DNA of 32,481 nt from Chlamydiota bacterium (GTDB lineage: Bacteria; Chlamydiota; Chlamydiia; Chlamydiales; JAJFMI01): the NCBI GenBank assembly GCA_021772235.1, contig JAJFMI010000007.1, positions 1 through 32,481 on the forward strand. Reading direction: 5' to 3'. Below are positions 1 through 8,206 of this stretch, one piece after another. Position 1 is the stretch's first letter. Every line of letters begins with the position of its first letter. Below the pieces are notes generated by a model. The model worked only from the letters and a program-made list of their open reading frames with translations. It was not told the origin of the DNA and made no database searches. The translations under genes and the position numbers were made by a program.

Positions 1-176
1 AGGACGCGTCCGCGACGTAAGGCGGGATCGGTGGGAGCTTCGACTTCTTTTTTTTGGTCAGTTTTTTTAAATCTGGAGCGATCTTTCTTTGTAATGCGTT
101 TCCGCTCACTGCGCTCTTCACGTTTTTTTCCTTCGCGATGAAAATTCTCTTCGTATTCGAGGTAGTCCTTGCTCAC
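1..176 (-). CDS. rsgA: probable ribosome small-subunit GTPase RsgA, N-terminal part (cut by window edge)
   Basis: Only the first 58 codons are inside the window. They begin at a GTG (176-174) that overlaps the TGA stop of the SpoU gene as GTGA, so the two are probably translationally coupled. The visible part is a highly basic, charged leader (Lys/Arg/Glu rich, about 40 residues) followed by an R-G-R-V segment. That pattern is what I remember for the start of chlamydial RsgA, where the basic tail precedes the OB-fold of this late-acting 30S-assembly GTPase. The GTPase motifs lie beyond the edge, so the identification rests on the leader alone. No ATG in this frame was seen upstream, which supports the GTG start. 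Confidence 0.5.
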   Translation of the reverse strand, partial: MSKDYLEYEENFHREGKKREERSERKRITKKDRSRFKKTDQKKEVEAPTDPALRRGRV

Positions 177-898
177 ATTGACCTCATTTGGTGCAAAAGG
201 ATGGATCCGGCGATGGCAACATTAAGCGAGTCTATTTCAGGTCGCATTGGTATGGTGACTTTTTCGCCGAGTTTTAAAAGTTCAGGTGAGGGGCCGTGTG
301 ATTCGTTTCCTAAGATGAGAAGGGCGGGAGTTTGCGGTTTTAACAATTCGTTTCCTCCAAGATCTGCGATGTAAACGGTGCGGCTTTTTGCGATTTTGGC
401 CAGATCTTCTAAGTTCCCGTGTTGCAACGGAAGCAAAAATGTGGCGCCTTTTGCGGCCCGAAGAGCTTTATCGTTAAATGGATCGGCGCAGCCATCGGTT
501 AAGAAAACGCCTTGGACGCCAAAGGCAAAAGCAGTGCGCAGCAGTGTGCCCAAATTGCCAGGATCAGAAATTTGATCGAGGGCGAGCAGCAGTCTACCGG
601 AAATTTTTTGATTTTCAGGGAGGGTGACTTCTGCAGCAATGGGTTCTGGAGAGGGAGTGCCACTAATTTTTTTGAGAATCTCTGGTGTAACGATCAATTG
701 TTCATCGGCAGAAAAATCATTCTGCTCGCTAAGTGTCACAATGCGTTTGAGTTGCGCATGTGTATCGACGGTCTGCAACATGCGCTTTCCTAGCACAAAG
801 GCGCTGTTTTGCTCTCTGCGGTAGCGACTGCTCTCACGTAACTTCACAAGATGCTTGACGAGCGGATGTTGTAAACTGCCGATCTTTCGTGTATTCAT
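173..898 (-). CDS. SpoU/TrmH-family RNA 2'-O-methyltransferase
   Basis: The protein (about 241 aa from the chosen start) carries the three SpoU signature blocks of the knotted SPOUT fold. Motif 1 is around D-P-G-N-L-G-T with the following R-T-A, motif 2 is L-I-L-G-N-E-S-H-G, and motif 3 is near the C-terminus (S-L-N-V-A-I-A). The family uses S-adenosylmethionine to methylate ribose 2'-OH in rRNA or tRNA; the N-terminal 90 residues look like the RNA-binding extension of TrmH-type 23S rRNA enzymes. An upstream in-frame ATG at 922 would overlap the divergent rsbU start, so the ATG at 898, whose product begins M-N-T-R-K, is preferred. The stop overlaps the rsgA start. The exact target nucleotide cannot be told from sequence. 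Confidence 0.85.
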   Translation of the reverse strand: MNTRKIGSLQHPLVKHLVKLRESSRYRREQNSAFVLGKRMLQTVDTHAQLKRIVTLSEQNDFSADEQLIVTPEILKKISGTPSPEPIAAEVTLPENQKISGRLLLALDQISDPGNLGTLLRTAFAFGVQGVFLTDGCADPFNDKALRAAKGATFLLPLQHGNLEDLAKIAKSRTVYIADLGGNELLKPQTPALLILGNESHGPSPELLKLGEKVTIPMRPEIDSLNVAIAGSILLHQMRSM

Positions 899-907
899 AA
901 GATTATT

Positions 908-2755
908 ATGGCAGAGAAACATATGGCAAACAAGGGAAGTGGCTCACTAGCGGGGCGAGTGGCGTGGATAGCAATTCTTTTTTTGGTTGTTCCGCTTCTT
1001 GTTTTTAGCTTTGTTGGCTATCGCATGGTTTATAAGACGCAAGAGCGTCATATACTGGTGACGATGGATTTACTGGAACAGGGCGAGCGCGGTGTGATTG
1101 ATGAGTTTATTAAAGGCCAAGGACTTGCGCTCGATATGATGGTGGTGAATTTAGCTGATCAGGTGATTACTTCTGAAAAATTGATGGAATACCATGAATT
1201 TTTTTCTGAGCATGAGTCGGCGCAAAATCTCTTTTATTTGAAAGATGGGGTCTGTTTAGCTGCCTCTTCCTCCGAATTTGTCGGGAAAAATTTTACAAAA
1301 TTTTTGGATAACCGCGCGCGACTTGCGGGTGGGCACGATCTTTTTACAGCAAAAGTTTTTTTTAATCAGAAAGAGACCATTTTGCTTGGTAAGGCGATGC
1401 CAAAAGGGTACCTAATGATTGCTTATCCCATCAATCAATTGCTCGATGTGCTCGCTATTGTAAAAGATGAAGAGTATCCGGTGAATTTTTCTTTGATCAA
1501 TCCGTATGGTGAGGTTATAGGAAGTACTGACGAAGCATTTAATGGACAGGTTTTTGCTGAGGGCGGCATGCCCATGGAATTGATTGAATCGCCAGCTGAA
1601 GTGCAGTTTAAAGAGCCGATTGAAGCGTTTCGTTTTTCTTTTGAGGGAAGACGGTGGGCAGGAGTCATGAAACCGATTGCAGGGTCAGAATATCAGTTAC
1701 TTTTTGCAGTGGGCGCAAAATTTGTTTTTCTCTCATTCAATCGGTTTATCCATTTACTGGTCTATTTTTTTGGCTCTCTATTAATTGTCGGATTTCCCGT
1801 CGCTCTCCTTTTCACTCGACGCTTTTCTCGTCCGCTTCGCGATTTAACGGAGATAATGGCGCTTGTCGGTCGTGGCAAAACGCATTACCGCTATGAACCG
1901 GATCGTTATGGTTATGAAATTAACCGTGCTGGTAAAACCTTTAATGAGATGATCGAAACGCTTTTGCATACGCAACGTTCTGGTGAAGAGCAGCGTGTTG
2001 CCAAAGAGGGTTTGGAAAAAGAATTTGCAATTGGGCAAGAGGTGCAGCAGTCGCTCATCCCTGAGTCGCTTCCGGAACTTGCCGAGCTTGAAATTGCCGC
2101 ACGCTACTTACCGGCAAAAGAAGTGAGTGGCGATTTTTACGATCTTTTCCAGCGCGAAGATGGCAAATGGCTCATTGTGATGGCCGATGTTTCGGGCAAA
2201 GGGATTCATGCTTGCTTCTATGCATTGCTTTTGCGTAGCATGTTGCGCAGTTTTGCTTATAAAAACAGCGATTTAGCTGAAGTATTACGTCAAACTAACC
2301 AGCTTTTTTCCATGGACACAGAGCCGCATGGCGTTTTTGCAACGGCTTGGTTGGGAGTTTTTGATCCTGCGAATTTTTCTCTTTCGCACGTTAGCTGTGG
2401 TCACCCGCCTGCATATATTTTGCGCGCCGATGGGCATCTTGATGAGTGTAATAATCGCGTTATGTCTCTTGGTGTGGCAGAAATTACTGAATTCCCGATA
2501 GAAACAACAGAACTGCATCCTGGCGATCAACTCTTTCTCTACACAGATGGGCTTTCTGAAATGCACAATCTGAAAAATGGACTCTTTGGCGAAGATCGTA
2601 TCAAAGCGTTCCTTGTTGAAAAACAAACGCTGTCAACAGAAGAGTTCTTAGCAGATCTTTTTGAGGAGATGGCGTGGTTTTCTGAAGGCGCGCCGCAGCA
2701 TGATGATTTAAGTTTTATTCTTCTGAGAAGATGTATGTCCAAAGTTAGCGAGTGA
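908..2755 (+). CDS. rsbU: RsbU-type sensor protein phosphatase (PP2C/SpoIIE domain)
   Basis: This is a two-pass membrane phosphatase of 615 aa. Transmembrane segments are at about residues 18-40 and 281-302, with a 240-residue periplasmic sensor between them, then a HAMP-like linker (about 303-355) and a PP2C/SpoIIE catalytic domain (about 395-612). Metal-binding aspartates are visible in S-G-D-F (D409), A-D-V-S-G-K-G (D427), Y-T-D-G-L and H-D-D-L-S-F. In Chlamydia the RsbU homologue dephosphorylates an anti-anti-sigma factor in the partner-switch pathway, and its periplasmic domain has been reported to bind a TCA-cycle intermediate. By analogy this protein should couple nutrient status to transcription. 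A second ATG at 923 has a GAG-rich stretch before it and may be the real start. The gene is divergent from spoU with a 9-bp gap. Confidence 0.85.
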   Translation: MAEKHMANKGSGSLAGRVAWIAILFLVVPLLVFSFVGYRMVYKTQERHILVTMDLLEQGERGVIDEFIKGQGLALDMMVVNLADQVITSEKLMEYHEFFSEHESAQNLFYLKDGVCLAASSSEFVGKNFTKFLDNRARLAGGHDLFTAKVFFNQKETILLGKAMPKGYLMIAYPINQLLDVLAIVKDEEYPVNFSLINPYGEVIGSTDEAFNGQVFAEGGMPMELIESPAEVQFKEPIEAFRFSFEGRRWAGVMKPIAGSEYQLLFAVGAKFVFLSFNRFIHLLVYFFGSLLIVGFPVALLFTRRFSRPLRDLTEIMALVGRGKTHYRYEPDRYGYEINRAGKTFNEMIETLLHTQRSGEEQRVAKEGLEKEFAIGQEVQQSLIPESLPELAELEIAARYLPAKEVSGDFYDLFQREDGKWLIVMADVSGKGIHACFYALLLRSMLRSFAYKNSDLAEVLRQTNQLFSMDTEPHGVFATAWLGVFDPANFSLSHVSCGHPPAYILRADGHLDECNNRVMSLGVAEITEFPIETTELHPGDQLFLYTDGLSEMHNLKNGLFGEDRIKAFLVEKQTLSTEEFLADLFEEMAWFSEGAPQHDDLSFILLRRCMSKVSE

Positions 2756-2897
2756 TTTTTTTGGTCTCCATCTCGCTGTGCCAAATCAAATTTCGGTCGT
2801 TGGTCCGTATGAAATACTGTCCCAACCTCCAAAATCTGATTTTGCTTTGCGATATGAATCCCTTACGCCGCTTCGTGCATTATTAGTTATACAAAAC

Positions 2898-4133
2898 TCA
2901 TTCTGGTGATGTGGGCCAATGCGAAGACTCCCGAAGTCGCGCCAGAAGAGCCTCAAGATCCTCTAAGCCCTCATTCGTAGCAATCCGTTCTGCTTCATGA
3001 AGCAAGCTGCCCATCGCTTTACCGGGCTTGATGCCTTGCTCTTTTAAATGATGTGAACGGATGATCGGTTCACTTTTCTGGATACGCAAAATTGGGTTAA
3101 AAAGCTTTTGCATCTGCTTCTTGTGTTTTGTGAAAAGTGTTTTGCGCTCCTGCTCTTCTAGGCGCGCGCCTAGGATATTGAGCGCGGTGAAGAAATCTTC
3201 ATTTGCATAGAGTTTAGCCCAGTCGTAGAGTTCAAGATTTTCATTTGAAAAAGCTTCTTCTACTTTCTGTAAGTATTCAACAAATAGTAGCTCTTTGTTG
3301 GAGAGACGAAATTGACGACAGATAGCGAGTTTATCATCTAAAGTGCTATTTGGAAAAAGCTCTAAAACTTTTGCGATGACAGGGCAGTTGTCAGGAAAGC
3401 GGGGAAGATGCTCAACGCGTGATTGGATTTCATCAGCGTGGGTATCTTTTAATGAAGGAAAGATTTGCTGCAGGAGATTGAGGCGGTGCAGTGTGATGAG
3501 TTCAACATTGAAGTGGGCGAAGCGGGCCATTTTTACAAACTCTTGCCAAATGCGTTCGTAAGCAACGGAAGGAAAAAGATCGTTGGCGTGAGCGATAATT
3601 GCCTGCAAAGTTTTGGTTTCTATGGGAAATTGGAAGCGGCAAGAGTAGCGCACTGCGCGCATCATGCGCAAGCGATCCTCTAAAAAACGCTCATGCGCAT
3701 TGCCAATTGCGCGAATGATTCCTTGCTCTAAGTCATCTTTTCCCCCGACAAAATCGTGGAGCTTTTTCTCGATCGGATCGTAAAACATCCCGTTGATGGT
3801 AAAATCGCGTCGCATTGCATCTTCTTTGGGGTCGGAAGGAGCGATGCCTGTCGGCCGCCTCCCATCTTCATAGCCGAGATCTTTGCGAAATGTCGCTACT
3901 TCAAAATGGTGCCCCTCTTCAACGACAATCACGATACCAAAGTTAATGCCTACAGGAATGGTTTTGGGAAAAAGGGTTGTGATCTCCTCTACCGAGGCGC
4001 TTGTAGCAATGTCGATATCATCGGAACGATGTTCTAAAAAAAAATCACGTACCCAGCCGCCCGCAATGTAGGTGGTGTGGCCGTTTTCTTTTAATTGGCG
4101 GATTATGGAGAGGGCTGTTTCGTATGAGTTCAC
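2898..4133 (-). CDS. pcnB: CCA tRNA nucleotidyltransferase / poly(A) polymerase family
   Basis: The 411-aa protein has the class II nucleotidyltransferase head. It shows the G-G-W-V-R-D flexible-loop motif (residues 25-30), the D-I-D-I-A catalytic aspartate pair near 39-43, and the R-R-D-F-T-I-N-G-M block near 107-115. Neck, body and tail helices follow. The family adds CCA to tRNA 3' ends or poly(A) to RNA; family membership is clear but which activity is present is not. The start is a GTG (4133), 12 bp after the stop of the upstream hypothetical gene, so the two are probably co-transcribed. Downstream it converges on rsbU across a 142-bp gap. Confidence 0.85.
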   Translation of the reverse strand: MNSYETALSIIRQLKENGHTTYIAGGWVRDFFLEHRSDDIDIATSASVEEITTLFPKTIPVGINFGIVIVVEEGHHFEVATFRKDLGYEDGRRPTGIAPSDPKEDAMRRDFTINGMFYDPIEKKLHDFVGGKDDLEQGIIRAIGNAHERFLEDRLRMMRAVRYSCRFQFPIETKTLQAIIAHANDLFPSVAYERIWQEFVKMARFAHFNVELITLHRLNLLQQIFPSLKDTHADEIQSRVEHLPRFPDNCPVIAKVLELFPNSTLDDKLAICRQFRLSNKELLFVEYLQKVEEAFSNENLELYDWAKLYANEDFFTALNILGARLEEQERKTLFTKHKKQMQKLFNPILRIQKSEPIIRSHHLKEQGIKPGKAMGSLLHEAERIATNEGLEDLEALLARLRESSHWPTSPE

Positions 4134-4145
4134 AGCCTCAGTTTA

Positions 4146-4970
4146 TCAGGTTGGTCTCAAAACATCTAGCTGAGGAAAGTCTGGTGGTGTTTCAATACCA
4201 CAAAGATTTTCAAAGGATTTAAGATAGTAGTTATACAGCTCTCGAATGTAGTACTGTGCGCTTGTGGGGTCAGAATAAATGGTAGGATCGCAGGAGATAT
4301 CTGTAGGGTGCTCTTGCCATTTTTTTTCTTCACAGTTGTAAATGATGTTCTGTTTGCAAAGATTGACATAGAGATAGTTGATTCTTTTTAAGCATAGGGA
4401 TAGCGCATGATCCTCATTATTTAGTAGGGTTTTTTCAAATGATTCGAAAGGGAGGCTACATTTTTGTGTGAGCGCCGCGTCAAAAAGATTTTTTTGTATC
4501 ATGATAGAAATCATACCTGCTACAAAATATTGCTCAAAGGCCACTATTGCATTTTCTTTGAAGCTCTCATCATTCCAGGGGTTAGGGCTTCTTTTTTGGT
4601 TTGCTGAATATAGATGCAAATAACATAGATCTTTGTGCAAATCACCAAATTCCAGCAGTTCTTCTATATATCGCTGTTCCACAGGTAAGGCATCATCTAT
4701 TTTAGAAATATCAACTGATTTAATTGTATTGAATATCAGTTTTTTTAATTTGGGTTCGATTTTATAAAAAGTGAAGGAATTTAATAGTTTTTTTTCATTA
4801 CAATCAACTTTTGTGAAAGCGTAGTCTGCGATTTTTCTCAAGGCATAACCTAAAAAATAGGCGAATACAGGAAGTGCAATAAGGGATACGCGTTTTGCTG
4901 TTGGGCTTGAGAGTAGTGGGCGAAGATGTAAATTTAAATGTCTAATTTCGTTCGGAATTATTCTACTCAT
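4146..4970 (-). CDS. hypothetical protein with one membrane helix
   Basis: I do not recognise this 274-aa protein. It has a short basic N-terminus, one hydrophobic segment at about residues 28-45 (A-L-P-V-F-A-Y-F-L-G-Y-A-L), then a long soluble helical region with no catalytic motif I could see. No cleavable signal peptide is evident because the hydrophobic stretch is preceded by nearly 30 polar and basic residues. It ends 12 bp before pcnB on the same strand and is likely transcribed with it. The gene is AT-richer than its housekeeping neighbours. An envelope- or inclusion-associated protein is possible, but that is inference from topology only. Confidence 0.6.
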   Translation of the reverse strand: MSRIIPNEIRHLNLHLRPLLSSPTAKRVSLIALPVFAYFLGYALRKIADYAFTKVDCNEKKLLNSFTFYKIEPKLKKLIFNTIKSVDISKIDDALPVEQRYIEELLEFGDLHKDLCYLHLYSANQKRSPNPWNDESFKENAIVAFEQYFVAGMISIMIQKNLFDAALTQKCSLPFESFEKTLLNNEDHALSLCLKRINYLYVNLCKQNIIYNCEEKKWQEHPTDISCDPTIYSDPTSAQYYIRELYNYYLKSFENLCGIETPPDFPQLDVLRPT

Positions 4971-5024
4971 TGTATTTGTTGTATTGGTTTAAACAAATAT
5001 TATGAATCAAACAAGACTTTCGTG

Positions 5025-5303
5025 TCAATTCTTCTTAAGCTTCACAATGAATAGATTGTAGAAGAAGGCAAAGACAAGACCTCCGATGGCGCCATCAAAA
5101 AATGCCCAAAGAGCTCCAATGATGCTTCCAAGAAAAGTGGGTTCGTAGCCAATATAGATGGATGCCATCACATCGACAAAGGCGCCGCCCCAGTTAAACA
5201 TAGCCATCAAACCTGCAAGGAAAATGGATATTGACCAGGTCACGCCAAGTCCCAATGTAAATGCCGGAATATGAAACTTTGTTGCAGAATTCTTTTTTGT
5301 CAT
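5025..5303 (-). CDS. small two-to-three-helix membrane protein of the "bacteriophage holin"-annotated type
   Basis: The product is 92 aa from the ATG at 5303, which has AGAGG 8 nt upstream; an in-frame ATG at 5351 lacks that support. Hydrophobic segments lie around residues 12-36 and 55-82, rich in Gly and Trp. The pattern G-W/F-x-x-x-A-x-x-G-x-x-F-A centred on a G-S-I-I-G-A-L-W motif resembles small proteins that annotation pipelines label bacteriophage holin and that occur singly in many non-phage genomes. No phage genes are nearby, so lysis is not implied and the function is unknown. It is divergent from the exported protein gene starting at 5445 across an AT-rich 141-bp gap. Confidence 0.6.
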   Translation of the reverse strand: MTKKNSATKFHIPAFTLGLGVTWSISIFLAGLMAMFNWGGAFVDVMASIYIGYEPTFLGSIIGALWAFFDGAIGGLVFAFFYNLFIVKLKKN

Positions 5304-5444
5304 AACTAATACCTCTGTTTTATAAATGAATAAATTAAATTTTATAATCAAGTAAATATTAACAAATTTAGAATATAAATTTTATTTTAGTTATCAAATA
5401 TTAGAAAAGTGTTAAACTTCAATCTATTTCAAAGGAGAAATGAG
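5304..5444. other. AT-rich divergent intergenic region
   Basis: This 141-bp stretch separates the divergent holin-like and exported-protein genes and must hold both promoters. It is strongly AT-rich and contains clear ribosome-binding sites at each edge: AGAGG before 5303 on the minus strand and AAAGGAG (5431-5437) before 5445 on the plus strand. I could not assign confident -35/-10 pairs, since the AT content makes many near-matches. Confidence 0.4.
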
Positions 5445-5960
5445 ATGTTAAGAAATGTAGTTATTATTTTAGGTTTGGTTTGTGCGAGTTTAGGCGCGCA
5501 TGATATTGAGACGCCGGATGCAAAGGCGCAGTCGGTTTTGAGTTATTTTCAATTACCCTACGATAAAGAAGGGGGAAAAATTATCACCGAAATCATTGTA
5601 AATATGGGGACACAAAGCAAGGCAACGCTTTTTGGAAATAGTATTGAGATGTATCGATTAGGAAAAAAAATTGAACATACGGTGCACCCTTTGCGTTTTT
5701 TAGGACATGCTTTCACTAAACCTCAGCTGAAAGGTTATATGGGTGTCATCCGTAAAGATAAATGGAAATGGAAAAGTTTTTTGGGATCGAGAAGGCTAAT
5801 GGGTTTTTTAAAAAACATGACACGTGAGATGCAAAGAAATAACATCATTCCACATTTGTATGGTTTTTCAAAGCATGTCAATGCGGATTATGACCGTCTA
5901 TTATTTTATGTGGAACGCGAAGATTATGAGGGAATGGTCAAGTACTTGATCAAACACTAA
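5445..5960 (+). CDS. exported hypothetical protein
   Basis: A 171-aa protein starts at the ATG at 5445, chosen because AAAGGAG sits 7 nt upstream; a GTG at 5409 in the same frame has no such site. The N-terminus looks like a Sec signal peptide (hydrophobic I-I-L-G-L-V-C-A-S-L-G-A, cleavage probably before H-D). The mature part is basic with many aromatic residues and I recognise no family or catalytic motif. Its last 11 bases overlap the end of the convergent glycosyltransferase gene (5950-5960). A periplasmic or secreted role is inferred from the signal peptide only. Confidence 0.65.
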   Translation: MLRNVVIILGLVCASLGAHDIETPDAKAQSVLSYFQLPYDKEGGKIITEIIVNMGTQSKATLFGNSIEMYRLGKKIEHTVHPLRFLGHAFTKPQLKGYMGVIRKDKWKWKSFLGSRRLMGFLKNMTREMQRNNIIPHLYGFSKHVNADYDRLLFYVEREDYEGMVKYLIKH

Positions 5961-7239
5961 GAAGTTTCTGGCTGGGTAAAAACAGATCGGGACAGCTCTG
6001 TTCAAAACATTCGGTTGTTAGGATTTTAGCACCGCGCTTTTCTTGTAAGTAGAAGGCGTTGCCAAATTCCCACTTGGGCATGCCATGGTGTGCTAGGGTT
6101 GGATCAACAGCTTCAGAATGAATGCAAATCTGTCCTTTTGCAACTGCCATTAGCTCCATAGAGGTGAGTCCTCCTGAGCGGGTGAAAGTGGCGTTTGACC
6201 GGAAAAAAAGTGGGGCGATGACAGCGTCATCTTGGAAGGTCATCGGAATAACCGTGAGTTTTTCAGGAAAGGCATGGCAATTTGTGATGAGGTCGTGGAC
6301 ACGTTTTAATAGGCTTTTAACTCCTGGCTTGTGTGCGTTGCAAAAAACAAAAAGATGATAGGGTTCAGAATTGTTGGGCAGTTTTCGCAATGTTTTTATG
6401 ATATGTTTGATGTAACGAAGTGTTGTGCATTCTGCAGGAATACTCCCAAGCATTAATGTGTAGACGCGATCTTCTGGATAAACAGTATAGGTAAGAATTT
6501 CTTCGTGAATTGCGTATGGATGATTGCTTTTTGCAAGCGTCTCTTCGATGAGATGCTCTTCTTCTTCTGAATGTATTTGGATATTTAAGGTGAGTGGCTT
6601 GTAGCTGCTTTCTTTTTGCATGTATTTTTGGAAGGTGGGACGTAGGGGAGGCTTGTCGTATTTAATGCGATAAGAGGGCAAATTGCACGCCTCTTTCCAA
6701 AAGTTGCGTCCCTCTTCTAAGAGGGGAAAAAATGTGATGAGGTCGATATACTTGCGATCGTTTTTGGATAGATGTTTGATCGGATCAAAAAAGTGGGAGC
6801 AGTAAGGTGTGGGAAGCTCCGTTACGATCTTCTCCATATGGATTTTGCGCCTCTTTAGTCTCATGACAAGGCGAGCAGCTTTGATAATGGAGGGGGTGAA
6901 ATTGGGCTGGGTGTCAATGATGAGTTCGATGTTATTTCGAAAGAGTACGAAGAATGCTCGAATAAACATCGGCAGGCCAAAGAGGAGTTCACTGAGCCAT
7001 TGATAGCCAATTAGCTTAAGTTGTTCTTTAACATCTCCTTTAGATTGAGCGGAATTCCAGCGTCGTACGCAGTAATTACCAAGACGCTCGCCCATCCAAT
7101 CAAGCATCAGATCGCAAACAACAACTTTATGGTTGGGATAGCGTGTCTTTGCTTCTATTTGCTTGGCTTTAGCCGCCTGTATGTGCCCACTTCCTCCAGA
7201 GGAAGTGAGGATGAGAATGCCCCGAGTTTTTTTGATCAT
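5950..7239 (-). CDS. GT-B fold glycosyltransferase-like protein (MurG/diacylglycerol glucosyltransferase type)
   Basis: The 429-aa protein opens with a glycine-rich loop T-S-S-G-G-S-G-H-I-Q-A-A (residues 12-23) like the first loop of MurG and of diacylglycerol glycosyltransferases. Near the C-terminus it has R-S-G-G-L-T-S-M-E (about 358-366), which resembles the donor-binding G-G-x-T/S-x-x-E block of the same GT-B superfamily. The middle is unusual, with many charged residues and a domain I cannot match. A likely activity is transfer of a sugar from a nucleotide-sugar to a lipid, but donor and acceptor are unknown. A TATAAT (minus strand) about 20 nt before the start codon suggests its own promoter. 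It is not next to other cell-wall or lipid genes. Confidence 0.55.
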   Translation of the reverse strand: MIKKTRGILILTSSGGSGHIQAAKAKQIEAKTRYPNHKVVVCDLMLDWMGERLGNYCVRRWNSAQSKGDVKEQLKLIGYQWLSELLFGLPMFIRAFFVLFRNNIELIIDTQPNFTPSIIKAARLVMRLKRRKIHMEKIVTELPTPYCSHFFDPIKHLSKNDRKYIDLITFFPLLEEGRNFWKEACNLPSYRIKYDKPPLRPTFQKYMQKESSYKPLTLNIQIHSEEEEHLIEETLAKSNHPYAIHEEILTYTVYPEDRVYTLMLGSIPAECTTLRYIKHIIKTLRKLPNNSEPYHLFVFCNAHKPGVKSLLKRVHDLITNCHAFPEKLTVIPMTFQDDAVIAPLFFRSNATFTRSGGLTSMELMAVAKGQICIHSEAVDPTLAHHGMPKWEFGNAFYLQEKRGAKILTTECFEQSCPDLFLPSQKLLSV

Positions 7240-7311
7240 TAACTAGCAATATGTGTTAAATTATATCTTTAATACATATCGACGTAACTTTCAACTTATG
7301 ATGGATGGAGA

Positions 7312-8163
7312 TTATAATCTCTCGAGTTCATCTTTTGAGAGACTTGTGATTTTCATTACTTGATCTTTTAGCATGCCTAATGCCAGCATTCCTTTTGCTA
7401 TCTTACGCTGTTCTTCTTCGCGGCCTTCTTCACGGCCTTCTTCACGGCCCTTTTCGAACTCTTCTTTTTTAAGCGCGTGTTCTTCAGTAAAAGCGATGTT
7501 TGCTTTGAGATAGGCCTCTTTCTCACCTAGAGTCCAGTTGAACTCTTCCATGGCACTGTAGGCTTCGATGATTTCAGGTTCGTCTGTTCCAGGAGGAACG
7601 TTTCTGCTCTCACTCCAGTTTTTAAAGAAGTAGATCCATTTATCCTGTGTTGTAACGAGCTCATTTTCTTTTTTTTTGAATTTTGGTAGTTCGATAAAAG
7701 CATAGGAAAAATCCTCTAGATCATTTTCGTAAGTCTTTAAGTCTAATGTTTTATGGTAGCTAATTACTGCGTTTTTATCGGGAAAAAGGTTGTGATTTGC
7801 GATGGCAAGAAGAATTACAGGTTTAAGTTCTAAATGGCTAATCCCTTTTAGCGATTGTGAAACGTAGGTGTGCGCTAAGTAATACTGGCTGCGCTTAAGG
7901 AAATCAGGCAGCTTTTTGTTTTGCATTTCTACAACATATTGTACACCGCGTTCATCGGTACATTTTACGTCTAAAATACTGGTTTTTCCTCCTCCAATAT
8001 GAGGGGTTTGTTCTGGAGGGAGTATTTCAATTTTTGTGATTCTTCTTTTGTTTTGTAGATCCAAAACAGAATTCAAAAAGCTAATCAACAGATGCTTGTG
8101 CTCTTCTAACAGAAAAAGCTTTTTAAATGCTACGTCATTTGTAGGATCAAGATACCTGCTCAT
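7312..8163 (-). CDS. Rpn family recombination-promoting nuclease / PD-(D/E)XK transposase-like protein
   Basis: The 283-aa protein begins with the D-P-T-N-D-V-A-F-K-K-L-F motif typical of the PD-(D/E)XK nuclease family transposase (Rpn-like) group. A nuclease core follows with the acidic residue in I-L-D-V-K-C and the E-M-Q-N-K segment about 15 residues later (about 64-83). The C-terminus contains a short tandem repeat, G-R-E-E three times (about 244-255), encoded by near-identical 12-bp units. Characterised Rpn proteins are DNA endonucleases that promote RecA-independent recombination. There are no terminal repeats around the gene, so it is best seen as a single domesticated or dispersed family copy rather than an active transposon. 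Confidence 0.8.
   Translation of the reverse strand: MSRYLDPTNDVAFKKLFLLEEHKHLLISFLNSVLDLQNKRRITKIEILPPEQTPHIGGGKTSILDVKCTDERGVQYVVEMQNKKLPDFLKRSQYYLAHTYVSQSLKGISHLELKPVILLAIANHNLFPDKNAVISYHKTLDLKTYENDLEDFSYAFIELPKFKKKENELVTTQDKWIYFFKNWSESRNVPPGTDEPEIIEAYSAMEEFNWTLGEKEAYLKANIAFTEEHALKKEEFEKGREEGREEGREEEQRKIAKGMLALGMLKDQVMKITSLSKDELERL
7427..7456 (-). repeat. 12-bp tandem repeat inside the Rpn-like gene
   Basis: Consecutive copies of a 12-nt unit (plus strand reads CGGCCTTCTTCA with small changes) encode repeated Gly-Arg-Glu-Glu. Because the unit is a multiple of three, slippage would lengthen or shorten the charged C-terminal linker without a frameshift. Similar charged repeats are common in this protein family. 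Confidence 0.6.
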
Positions 8164-8206
8164 ACCCGCAAGGATATTCCCAAATGTTTAAGTTTGCAAT
8201 AAAAAA

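Noticed and set aside
2750..2900. Plus-strand open frame of about 55 codons between rsbU and pcnB (ending N-S-F-W)
   Set aside because: It has only a GTG as possible start, no ribosome-binding site and no recognisable motif; chance openness in a short gap is likelier.
5025..5303. The holin-like protein as a sign of a prophage
   Set aside because: No capsid, tail, lysin, integrase or repressor gene occurs nearby, and this protein type is common outside phages.
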